Shown: piece after piece, positions 40,281 to 47,544 of the stretch
Position numbering within the stretch: the first letter of the stretch is position 1
How the letters are laid out: each line of letters opens with the position of its first letter
Assembly (NCBI RefSeq): GCF_030388665.1
Contig: NZ_CP128846.1
Location: 7,281,001-7,345,000, forward strand
Direction: 5' to 3'
DNA from: Streptomyces flavofungini
GTDB taxonomy: Bacteria; Actinomycetota; Actinomycetes; Streptomycetales; Streptomycetaceae
DNA length: 64,000 bases
The notes under the pieces: generated by a model
What the model saw: the letters and a program-made list of their open reading frames with translations, nothing else
Database searches by the model: none
What the model was told of the DNA's origin: nothing
Position numbers and translations under genes: made by a program

Positions 40281-41000
40281 TTGAGCCGCTCGGTTCTCGT
40301 CACTGGAGGAAACCGGGGCATCGGCCTCGCCATCGCCCGCGCGTTCGCCGACGCAGGCGACAAGGTCGCGATCACCTACCGCTCGGGTGAGCCGCCCAAG
40401 GACCTCACCGCGGCCGGTGTCCTCGCCGTCAAGTGCGACATCACCGACGCCGAGATGGTGGAGCAGGCCTACAAGGAGATCGAGGAGAAGCACGGAGCCG
40501 TCGAGGTCCTGGTCGCCAACGCGGGCATCACCAAGGACCAGCTCCTGATGCGCATGTCCGAGGAGGACTTCACCTCCGTCCTCGACACCAACCTCACCGG
40601 CACCTTCCGCGTCGTGAAGCGGGCCAACCGCGGCATGCTGCGCGCCCGCAAGGGCCGTGTCGTCCTCATTTCCTCGGTGGTCGGCCTCTACGGAGGCCCC
40701 GGGCAGGCCAACTACGCCGCCTCCAAGGCGGGCCTGGTCGGCTTCGCGCGTTCCCTCGCCCGGGAGCTCGGGTCGCGCAACCTCACCTTCAACGTCGTCG
40801 CGCCCGGTTTTGTCGACACGGACATGACCCAGGTGCTGACGGACGAGCAGCGCGCGAACATCGTGGCGCAGGTGCCGCTCGGCCGTTACGCCAAGCCCGA
40901 GGAGATCGCCGCGACGGTGAAGTTCCTCGCGTCGGACGACGCCTCGTACATCACTGGAGCCGTCATCCCGGTTGACGGCGGATTGGGCATGGGTCACTGA
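40281..41000 (+). CDS. fabG: 3-oxoacyl-ACP reductase FabG
   Basis: A 239-residue SDR that reduces 3-ketoacyl-ACP in fatty-acid synthesis. Motifs: TGGNRGIG (about 8-15), NAGITKDQLLMRM (about 80-92), catalytic Ser in LISSVVGLYG and YAASK (about 146-150), and the C-terminal GAVIPVDGGLGMGH. The start is TTG, with AAGGAAAGGG seven bases upstream; the same unusual start is remembered for the S. coelicolor gene. It is followed five bases later by fabI, so reduction of the keto and enoyl intermediates is encoded in one transcript. Confidence 0.93.
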   Translation: MSRSVLVTGGNRGIGLAIARAFADAGDKVAITYRSGEPPKDLTAAGVLAVKCDITDAEMVEQAYKEIEEKHGAVEVLVANAGITKDQLLMRMSEEDFTSVLDTNLTGTFRVVKRANRGMLRARKGRVVLISSVVGLYGGPGQANYAASKAGLVGFARSLARELGSRNLTFNVVAPGFVDTDMTQVLTDEQRANIVAQVPLGRYAKPEEIAATVKFLASDDASYITGAVIPVDGGLGMGH

Positions 41001-41005
41001 TCACC

Positions 41006-41782
41006 ATGAGCGGAATTCTCGACGGCAAGCGCATCCTCGTCACGGGCGTCCTCACGGAGGGCTCCATCGCCTTCCACGCGGCCAAGGTCGCCCAGGAGCA
41101 GGGCGCCGAGGTCGTCCTCACCGGCTTCGGCCGGGTCACGCTCGTGGAGCGCATCGCCAAGCGGCTGCCCAAGCCCACCACGGTCATCGAGATGGACGTG
41201 ACCGACCAGGAGCACCTGGACTCGCTGGCCGCCAAGGTCAACGAGTACTTCGGTGACGACGAGGGCATCGACGGCGTCGTCCACTCGATCGCCTTCGGCC
41301 CGCAGGGCGCCTTCAACTTCCTGGAGGCGGACTGGGCGGACGTCTCGACAGCCCTCCAGGTCTCGGCGTACTCCCTGAAGTCGCTCACCATGGCGCTGCT
41401 CCCGCTGATGGAGAAGCGCGGCGGCGGCTCGGTCGTCGGCATCACCTTCGACGGCTCCATCGCCTGGCCGAAGTACGACTGGATGGGCGTCGCCAAGGCC
41501 GCCCTGGAGTCCACCGGGCGCTACCTGGCGCGTGACCTCGGCGGCCGCAACGTCCGCGTCAACATGGTCTCGGCGGGCCCGATCAAGTCCATGGCCGCCA
41601 AGTCCATCCCGGGCTTCGAGGAGCTCGCGGACGTGTGGAACCACCGCGCCCCCATCGGCTGGGACCTCACCGACCCGGAGCCCGCGGGCCGCGGCGTCGT
41701 CGGCCTCCTGTCGGACTTCTTCCCGAAGACGACGGGCGAGGTCGTGCACGTCGACGGCGGCGTCCACATGATGGGTGCCTGA
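41006..41782 (+). CDS. fabI: Enoyl-ACP reductase FabI (InhA type)
   Basis: A 258-residue NADH-dependent enoyl reductase, the last step of each elongation round. Cofactor motif is TGVLTEGSIAFHAAKVAQEQ (about 13-32), close to mycobacterial InhA. Active-site Tyr and Lys are in KYDWMGVAKAALES (Yx6K, about 157-164), with GITFDGS just before. The ATG is five bases after fabG. It is expected to be sensitive to InhA/FabI inhibitors. A near-perfect 16-bp terminator follows. Confidence 0.95.
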   Translation: MSGILDGKRILVTGVLTEGSIAFHAAKVAQEQGAEVVLTGFGRVTLVERIAKRLPKPTTVIEMDVTDQEHLDSLAAKVNEYFGDDEGIDGVVHSIAFGPQGAFNFLEADWADVSTALQVSAYSLKSLTMALLPLMEKRGGGSVVGITFDGSIAWPKYDWMGVAKAALESTGRYLARDLGGRNVRVNMVSAGPIKSMAAKSIPGFEELADVWNHRAPIGWDLTDPEPAGRGVVGLLSDFFPKTTGEVVHVDGGVHMMGA

Positions 41783-41827
41783 GCGGCTTCCCGTACGTTC
41801 TCCCGTACGTCCGCCCCGTACCTGGCC

Positions 41828-41865
41828 GACGCCCCGTCCCCCGCAGCGCGCGGGGGCGGGGCGTC
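41828..41865 (+). terminator. Terminator of fabG-fabI
   Basis: GACGCCCCGTCCCCCGC (41828-41844) pairs with GCGGGGGCGGGGCGTC (41850-41865), a 16-bp stem with one bulged T and a 5-base loop, 45 bases after the fabI stop. Confidence 0.85.
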
Positions 41866-41920
41866 GCCCGTTCGGCCGCTTGGCCGGGCGGGGGCGGGCC
41901 CGGACCGCGCACCCTGAAGT

Positions 41921-42298
41921 GTGCGCTGGTCACCTGGTGCGGTGCTCGCCGCCCTCGCCCTGCTTGTCGCCCTGCCCTACGGCGCCGCGTCCCACGGGGC
42001 CGGGGGAGCGGTGACCCGCGCGGCCGGCGGCGACAGGGGCGGGGCGGTCCGAGAGGCCCCCGCGGACCGCCCGTTCGGCGCGGAGTGCCGCAGCAGCGTC
42101 CAGGGGTCGACGGCCGTCGCGTACTGCCACAACCCCTACCCCGAGACCGACCGGGTCCGGCTGCACATCGAGTGCGAGCGGTGGTGGGACGTCGACAGCG
42201 ACAGCGCTCCGGTCGCCGCCGGTCCGGCCGGGACGGTGCGGCTCACCGGGCGGTGCTGGAAGGAGATCCGCTCGGTGTGGGTCAGCCACCAGCGGTGA
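41921..42298 (+). CDS. Secreted hypothetical protein
   Basis: A 125-residue protein with an N-terminal signal peptide (SPGAVLAALALLVALPYGAA, about 4-23). The mature part has four Cys (GAECRSS, AYCHNP, HIECERW, GRCWKE), which probably form two disulfides in a small beta fold, with Trp-rich ECERWWDVD and CWKEIRSVWVSHQ. No family is recognised. The GTG start has only a weak site (CTGAAG) upstream. It is convergent with the GntR gene. Confidence 0.65.
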   Translation: MRWSPGAVLAALALLVALPYGAASHGAGGAVTRAAGGDRGGAVREAPADRPFGAECRSSVQGSTAVAYCHNPYPETDRVRLHIECERWWDVDSDSAPVAAGPAGTVRLTGRCWKEIRSVWVSHQR

Positions 42299-42323
42299 GG
42301 CCCGGGGAGCGCCGGGGCGGACG

Positions 42324-43010
42324 TCAGGCGTCGGCCGCGAAGCGCTCCGGGCGGCACAGGTAGGGATAGCTCGCCGCCTCCGCCGCCGCGGCCTGCGCGT
42401 CCCCCGCCCGGATCGCCTCGACGAGCCGCCCGTGGTCCATGTAGGCCTCCGGGGTCAGCTCCCGGCCGATGTCCTCGCGCAGCCAGTCCCGCAGCACCTC
42501 GCCGAGGTCCGCGTACATGGCCGTCATGACGTCGTTGTGCGACGCGGCCACCACCGCCAGGTGCAGCGTCGAGTCGGCCGTCACGAACGCCTCGGCGTCG
42601 CCCGAGGCCCAGGCCTCCTCGCGGCGCGCGAGCAGCGTGTCCAACTGCCGCAGATCCCGCTCGGTGCGCCGCTCGGCGGCCAGCTTCGCCGCGCTCGACT
42701 CCAGCGTGGCGCGCAGCTCCGCGATGTGCCGGGGGCTCGCGTCGGCGAACCTGCGCTGCATCACGCCCGCCAGCTCGCTGGTCGCGACCACGTAGGTGCC
42801 CGAGCCCTGGCGGATGTCGAGCAGGCCGTTGTGGGCGAGGGCGCGGACCGCCTCGCGCACCGTGTTCCTGGCCACGCCGAGCTGCTCGACCAGCTCGGGC
42901 TCGGTGGGGATGCGGGAGCCCACCGGCCACTCGCCGGACGAGATCTGGTTGCGCAGCTCGGAGATGACCTGCTCGGAGAGCGCCGAGCGGCGAGGCGTGG
43001 TCAGGGGCAT
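42324..43010 (-). CDS. GntR/FadR family transcriptional regulator
   Basis: A 228-residue regulator. The winged HTH is RSALSEQVISELRNQISSGE, then PTEPELVEQLGVARNTVREA VRALAHNGLLDIRQGSGTYV (about 35-74). The FCD ligand domain follows (LRATLESSAAKLAAERRTER, then FVTADSTLHLAVVAASHND with a metal-binding Asp/His set). AAGGAA precedes the ATG. It is divergent from the CynX-type exporter gene; palindromes in the 121-bp gap overlap the exporter promoter, so it most likely represses that gene. Confidence 0.9.
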   Translation of the reverse strand: MPLTTPRRSALSEQVISELRNQISSGEWPVGSRIPTEPELVEQLGVARNTVREAVRALAHNGLLDIRQGSGTYVVATSELAGVMQRRFADASPRHIAELRATLESSAAKLAAERRTERDLRQLDTLLARREEAWASGDAEAFVTADSTLHLAVVAASHNDVMTAMYADLGEVLRDWLREDIGRELTPEAYMDHGRLVEAIRAGDAQAAAAEAASYPYLCRPERFAADA

Positions 43011-43090
43011 GACGTTCCTTCGGGCGAGCGGTCGGACGGGAGGCCGGACGGTGATCGGGCGGGTGCCGGTGGTGCTTGCATCGTGAAACG

Positions 43091-43124
43091 GATTGGACAG
43101 CCAATCATCCCATGATTCTATGAT
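43091..43124 (+). promoter_or_regulatory. GntR operator candidates and leaderless exporter promoter
   Basis: Two palindromes sit side by side: GATTGG-ACAG-CCAATC (43091-43106) and ATCAT-CCC-ATGAT (43104-43116). Just after them is the -10-like TATGAT (43119-43124), seven bases before the ATG at 43132. TTGGAC at 43093-43098 could be the -35 (20-bp spacer). Binding of the adjacent GntR protein would block the promoter. Confidence 0.6.
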
Positions 43125-43131
43125 GTCTCTC

Positions 43132-44556
43132 ATGGCGAGTGAGGAAGCGAAGACGACGAGTCCGGTGACAGGTACGGCGACGGGTACGGCGACGACGGCA
43201 CCGGAGGCGCCCGCCGGACGCGCGCGTGGCGCCGGGGGCATCGGCGGCGCCGACGCGACCGGCGGGACCGCGCGCGCTGCGGCGGCCACCGCGAAACAGC
43301 GGCCCACGCGCGCGTGGGCGACGCGTCTCGTCGTCGTCGGCATCGTCCTCGCGGCCCTCAACCTGCGGCCCGCCATCACCAGCCTCGGCGCCCTCCTCGA
43401 AGAGGTGCGCGACGGGCTCGGCATGAGCGGCACCCTCGCCGGTCTCCTCACCTCCGTGCCGCCGCTGTGCTTCGCGGCCTTCGGCAGTCTGGCGCCGCGC
43501 CTGGCTCGGCGCTTCGGCGCGGGCGCGGTGGTGTGCGGCGGCATGGCGGCCATCGCCACGGGCCTGCTGATACGTCCCTTCGTGGGCGGCACCGTCGGCT
43601 TCCTGGCCGCGAGCGCGCTCGCGCTGATGGGCATCGCCGTCAGCAACGTCCTGATGCCGGTGATCGTCAAGCGCTGGTTCCCGGACCGCGTCGGCTCGAT
43701 GACCGGCCTGTACTCGATGGCCCTCGCGCTCGGCACCTCTCTCGCCGCCGCCGTCACCGTGCCGGTGACCGACGCGCTGGGCGGCAGCTGGCGCGCGGGC
43801 CTCGCCGTCTGGGCGGCGGTCGCCGTCGTGGCCGTCGTGCCGTGGCTCCCGCTGGTGCGCGAGCGTGGCACCGACGCCGCCGGTTCCGCTGGTGCCGCCG
43901 GTTCCGGGCAGGTGCCCGCGGCCGTGCGGAGCCAGGACGAGGGACTGCGAATCACCCACAGCCGCACCGCCTGGGCCCTCGCCTGCTTCTTCGGCCTCCA
44001 GGCCACCGCCGCGTACATCACGATGGGCTGGCTGCCGCAGATCTTCCGGGACGCGGGGGTGCCCGCCGGTGAGGCAGGGGTGCTGCTCGCCGTCACGATG
44101 GCCATGGGCGTGCCCCTCGCCTTCGTCATCCCGCGCGTGGCGACGCGACTGTCCCACCAGGGTCCCGTGGTGGTCGCCCTCGGCACCTGCGGGCTCGCCG
44201 GGTACGCGGGCCTGTACTTCGCCCCGGCGGGCGGAGCCTGGGCTTGGGCGCTGCTGTGCGGCATCTCCAACTGCGCCTTCCCACTGGCCCTCACGATGGT
44301 CGGCATGCGCGCCAGGAGCAGCGCGGGCGTGGCCAAGCTGTCCGCCTTCGCGCAGAGCACCGGCTACCTGATCTCGATCCCGGGACCGCTGCTCGTCGGC
44401 GTCCTCTACCAGCACAGCGGCGGCTGGGGCCTGCCGATCGCGCTCATGGCGGGCCTGATGGTGCCGCAGATCGCCGTCGGCGTCCTCGCGGGCCGCGACC
44501 GCACGATCGAGGACGAGGTGGCGCAGCGGGCTGCGGCCGTGTCGGCGGGAGCCTGA
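43132..44556 (+). CDS. CynX/NimT family MFS transporter
   Basis: A 474-residue major-facilitator protein with 12 hydrophobic segments after a Thr/Ala/Gly-rich cytoplasmic head of about 55 residues. The family signature ALNLRPAITSLGALLEEVRD (about 77-96) and VSNVLMPVIVKRWFPDRVGS MTGLYSMALALG are those of CynX (cyanate) and NimT (2-nitroimidazole) exporters. I chose the ATG at 43132 because it fits a leaderless transcript from the TATGAT box; ATGs at 43120 and 43123 lie within that box. The substrate is unknown. The small SGM_5486-type gene downstream is a usual companion. Confidence 0.88.
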   Translation: MASEEAKTTSPVTGTATGTATTAPEAPAGRARGAGGIGGADATGGTARAAAATAKQRPTRAWATRLVVVGIVLAALNLRPAITSLGALLEEVRDGLGMSGTLAGLLTSVPPLCFAAFGSLAPRLARRFGAGAVVCGGMAAIATGLLIRPFVGGTVGFLAASALALMGIAVSNVLMPVIVKRWFPDRVGSMTGLYSMALALGTSLAAAVTVPVTDALGGSWRAGLAVWAAVAVVAVVPWLPLVRERGTDAAGSAGAAGSGQVPAAVRSQDEGLRITHSRTAWALACFFGLQATAAYITMGWLPQIFRDAGVPAGEAGVLLAVTMAMGVPLAFVIPRVATRLSHQGPVVVALGTCGLAGYAGLYFAPAGGAWAWALLCGISNCAFPLALTMVGMRARSSAGVAKLSAFAQSTGYLISIPGPLLVGVLYQHSGGWGLPIALMAGLMVPQIAVGVLAGRDRTIEDEVAQRAAAVSAGA

Positions 44557-44712
44557 CGCGGGGGCCGGGGGCCGGGGCCCGGTCCGAGCCCGAACCCGGA
44601 GTCGCCGTCCGAGCCCGATCCCCGGGACCGCTGTCCGGTGCTCGCCCCCCCCTGGCCCCAAGGACCGGACCCCGGAGCCCGCGATCCGCTCGCGGGGTGC
44701 GAGACTTGCTCC

Positions 44713-44829
44713 ATGCCAGTGCTCGACCCGAACCCCCAGAACGGCCAGAAGAAGCTGCTCCTCGTGCTCGGCGCGATGCTGGCCATCACCGTGATCATCG
44801 GAATCGTCGCGACGGTGGCCTCCCCCTGA
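44713..44829 (+). CDS. SGM_5486 family transporter-associated small protein
   Basis: Thirty-eight residues, MPVLDPNPQNGQKKLLLVLG then one transmembrane helix to the end (AMLAITVIIGIVATVASP). It is a known Streptomyces small protein encoded after CynX-type transporters, which is its setting here. Being tiny and single-pass, it probably sits beside the transporter. It is separated from the transporter gene by 156 bp of C/G-rich, GAGCCCGA-repetitive spacer. Confidence 0.8.
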   Translation: MPVLDPNPQNGQKKLLLVLGAMLAITVIIGIVATVASP

Positions 44830-45018
44830 CGACCCCTCAGCAAGCGGCGCGGGGCTCCCGCGCCGCCCGATGGTGGGGCTAGCACCACCATCCCCTAGGG
44901 GGCCAGTGTCAGGGTCAACTGGGTGGATCACCGGATGGGTTGAGGGCGCCCGACTCCGTACCTTCGAGATGTGGCCGCGAAGACGCGGCACGGAGCACTC
45001 GAAGACCCTGGAGGCGGT

Positions 45019-45240
45019 ATGTCGGCCCGTTCGCACACTCGGCGCGACCCGGCGGACCGGACGAAGCCGGCCGGCATCGAGATCCAGCTGCCCTGGTGGG
45101 CCATCGCCCTCCCCGCGATCGCCTTCGCGGCCCTGCTCCTGCTGATACTGAACCCGGCGGACGCCCACGCGGCGAGCGGCGAGCCCGCCGTCACGGACAT
45201 CCTGGAGCGCCTGCGACACCTGCTGAGTCTCGCGTCGTGA
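45019..45240 (+). CDS. Small single-pass membrane protein
   Basis: Seventy-three residues: a basic cytoplasmic head (SARSHTRRDPADRTKPAGIE), one helix (WWAIALPAIAFAALLLLILN, about 28-47) and a short outer part ending LERLRHLLSLAS. GGAGG lies four to five bases upstream of the ATG. Similar unnamed proteins occur in this position in other Streptomyces as I recall. The 189-bp spacer before it contains CCCCTAGGGG and may hold the promoter. Confidence 0.75.
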   Translation: MSARSHTRRDPADRTKPAGIEIQLPWWAIALPAIAFAALLLLILNPADAHAASGEPAVTDILERLRHLLSLAS

Positions 45241-45357
45241 CGGCCCCCGCACCGCCCCTGACCTCGTGGGTCACCCCGTGAAGGCGCTGTCACCCGTGCT
45301 GACGGAGCCCGTCAACTCCCTGCGCCCGATGGTGTGTTTCATGCGAAGCTGGGACAC

Positions 45358-45876
45358 ATGAGCGTCGCAGAACCCCGCAGGATTGTCCTCTTCCGGCATG
45401 CGAAGGCCGACTGGCCCCAGGTGTCCGACCACGAGCGCCCCCTCGCCGACCGCGGCCGCAGGGACGCCCCCGTGGCCGGCCGCAGACTGGCCGAGAGCGG
45501 CATCGCCTTCGACCTCGCCCTCTGCTCGACCGCCGCCAGGACCCGCGAGACCTGGAAGCTGGCCGTCCAGGAGCTCTCGCAGCGCCCCCGGACGGTGTAC
45601 GAGGACCGGGTGTACGAGGCGTCCCCCGGCGAGCTGATCGCCGTGCTCAACGAAACCCCGGACGACGTCCGGGACCTGATCCTGATCGGCCACAACCCCG
45701 GCGTCCACGGCCTCGCCGACATCCTCAGCGGCGACGCCGAGGGCGACGCCCAGGTGCGGATGAACCGCCGCGGCTTCCCGACGTCGGCGTTCGCCGTCCT
45801 GACGTACACCGGATCGTGGAAGGGCCTTGAGCCGGGGGCGGGGACCCTGGTGGACTACTGGGCGCCGTCGGAGTAG
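45358..45876 (+). CDS. SixA-type histidine phosphatase
   Basis: A 172-residue protein of the histidine phosphatase superfamily. The catalytic RHA motif is VLFRHAKADW (about 10-19), with CSTAARTRETW (about 56-66) and the second His in LIGHNPGVH (about 106-114). SixA enzymes remove phosphate from phosphohistidine proteins such as HPt domains or the PTS. ATG at 45358 is chosen from homology. It is convergent with serB, sharing a strong terminator. Confidence 0.87.
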   Translation: MSVAEPRRIVLFRHAKADWPQVSDHERPLADRGRRDAPVAGRRLAESGIAFDLALCSTAARTRETWKLAVQELSQRPRTVYEDRVYEASPGELIAVLNETPDDVRDLILIGHNPGVHGLADILSGDAEGDAQVRMNRRGFPTSAFAVLTYTGSWKGLEPGAGTLVDYWAPSE

Positions 45877-45983
45877 CGGCATCCCCACGCCGACCTGCTC
45901 CGACCCACTCCGACCTGGCCTGACTCGCTCTGGGCTGATCTGTCCTGCTCCGACCTGTTCCGATCCATGAGAGTCCATGAGAA

Positions 45984-46011
45984 GGGCCCGGCGTCGAGAG
46001 ACGCCGGGCCC
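45984..46011. terminator. Bidirectional terminator, sixA-like gene / serB
   Basis: Perfect 12-bp stem GGGCCCGGCGTC / GACGCCGGGCCC with a GAGA tetraloop, 33 bases from the serB stop. The spacer on its left (45888-45966) is made of degenerate CTCCGACCTG repeats. Confidence 0.88.
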
Positions 46012-46043
46012 GTCGGCTCCGCTGGGAGCTGAGCGGGGGCCGC

Positions 46044-47300
46044 TCAGTCCTGGTCCAGGTGCATGTCCGCGGCCTCGACCTCTTCGCGGGTGATGCCCAG
46101 GAGATACAGGACGGTGTCGAGGAAGGGGACGTTCACCGCGGTGTGGGCGGCCTCGCGGACCATCGGCTTGGCGTTGAAGGCGACGCCGAGACCGGCGGCG
46201 TTGAGCATGTCCAGGTCGTTGGCGCCGTCACCGATCGCCACGGTCTGCTCCAGCGGAACGCCCGCCTCGGCGGCGAAGCGGCGCAGCAGCCGGGCCTTGC
46301 CCGCGCGGTCGACGATCTCGCCGGTCACCCTGCCGGTGAGCCTGCCGTCGACGATCTCCAGGGTGTTGGCGTGCGCGAAGTCCAGGCCGAGACGTTCCTT
46401 CAGGTCGTCGGTGACCTGGGTGAAGCCGCCCGAGACGACGCCGACCTGATAGCCGAGGCGCTTGAGGGTGCGGATGAGCGTACGCGCGCCGGGGGTCAGC
46501 CGGACCTCGGTCCTGACCTTGTCCACGGCGGACACGTCCAGGTCCTTGAGCAGGGCGACCCGCGCGTGCAGGGACTCCTCGAAGTCCAGCTCGCCGCGCA
46601 TGGCCGCCGTGGTCACGGCGGCGACCTCCTCCTCGCAGCCCGCGTGCGCGGCGAAGAGCTCGATCACCTCGTCCTGGATCAGGGTCGAGTCGACGTCCAT
46701 CACGACCAGGCGCTGGGCGCGGCGGTGCAGGCCCGCCGCCACGACCGCGATGTCCACGCCGAGGGCGTGTGCCTCCGTCGCGAGGGCGGTGCGCAGCGGC
46801 TCGGTCTCCGTGCCGGAGACGGCGAACTCCACCGCGGTGACCGGGTACTTGGCGAGGCGGAAGACGCGGTCGATGTTGCCGCCCGTCCCCGTGATGCAGG
46901 CGGCGATCGCGGCTGTCGACTCCGCGGTCAGGGGGTGGCCGAGGACCGTCACCAGGGAGCGGCCGAGGCCGCGCGGGCGGTTGTCGCCGTGGCCCGAGAT
47001 GATCTCGGCCTGGAGCTTCACGGACTCCGCCCAGCTGTGGACGGTGGCCCGCAGGTCGCCCTCCATGCCCGGCGGCGGGGCGGTGACCAGGGCGCACAGC
47101 ACTATCCGGCCACGGGTCACGACCTGCTCGATGTCGACGACGTCGACGGAGTACGCGGCCAAGGTGTCGAAGAGTCCGGCGGTGATGCCTGGGCGGTCCT
47201 TGCCGAAGATCTTGACCAGAAGGGTGGGGAGGTCGGCGGGGGCGCCGGGACCTGCTGCGGTGGGATCGCCGGAGGTCGGCGTGGGCGTCGAGGCACTCAT
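46044..47300 (-). CDS. serB: Phosphoserine phosphatase SerB
   Basis: A 418-residue HAD-family enzyme that makes L-serine from phosphoserine. The N-terminal half has tandem ACT-type regulatory domains (LVKIFGKDRPGITAGLFDTL, about 25-44, then LVTVLGHPLTAESTAAIAAC). The catalytic motif is VMDVDSTLIQDEV (DxDST, about 201-213), followed by GVVSGGFTQ and AIGDGANDLDML (metal-binding Asp pair). ACT domains suggest feedback control by serine or a related amino acid. ATG at 47300 is preferred over GTG at 47312 (GGGGA five bases upstream). Confidence 0.95.
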   Translation of the reverse strand: MSASTPTPTSGDPTAAGPGAPADLPTLLVKIFGKDRPGITAGLFDTLAAYSVDVVDIEQVVTRGRIVLCALVTAPPPGMEGDLRATVHSWAESVKLQAEIISGHGDNRPRGLGRSLVTVLGHPLTAESTAAIAACITGTGGNIDRVFRLAKYPVTAVEFAVSGTETEPLRTALATEAHALGVDIAVVAAGLHRRAQRLVVMDVDSTLIQDEVIELFAAHAGCEEEVAAVTTAAMRGELDFEESLHARVALLKDLDVSAVDKVRTEVRLTPGARTLIRTLKRLGYQVGVVSGGFTQVTDDLKERLGLDFAHANTLEIVDGRLTGRVTGEIVDRAGKARLLRRFAAEAGVPLEQTVAIGDGANDLDMLNAAGLGVAFNAKPMVREAAHTAVNVPFLDTVLYLLGITREEVEAADMHLDQD

Positions 47301-47475
47301 GGTGATCCCCACGGTAGCGGGCCGGGTCGGCTCGGTGGTGGGGCTGTCCGGTCCTCGGACGGAGGTACGCCGGACGCTCGGGGTCCCTTTGCCCGGGTGC
47401 CTCGGGCGGGCTGTCGCTCGTTCATCTGCGGGCTGCGGGCCCGGCGGCGCGTGTCTGCCCCTGCCCCGGGCCGCG

Positions 47476-47521
47476 CCCCGCCTCAGACAGCTCCCAACCC
47501 CTCCACCCCGCCTCAGACAGC
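47476..47521. repeat. 16-bp direct repeat, two copies
   Basis: CCCCGCCTCAGACAGC at 47476-47491 and 47506-47521, identical, in the 244-bp spacer between the serB start and the streptophobe stop. The spacer otherwise holds no gene that I can support. Confidence 0.8.
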
Positions 47522-47544
47522 CCCCTCAGCCCCGCGGCTAAGCC

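Noticed and set aside
45888..45966. A structured repeat array before the serB terminator
   Set aside because: CTCCGACCTG-like units are degenerate and unevenly spaced; treated as low-complexity spacer.
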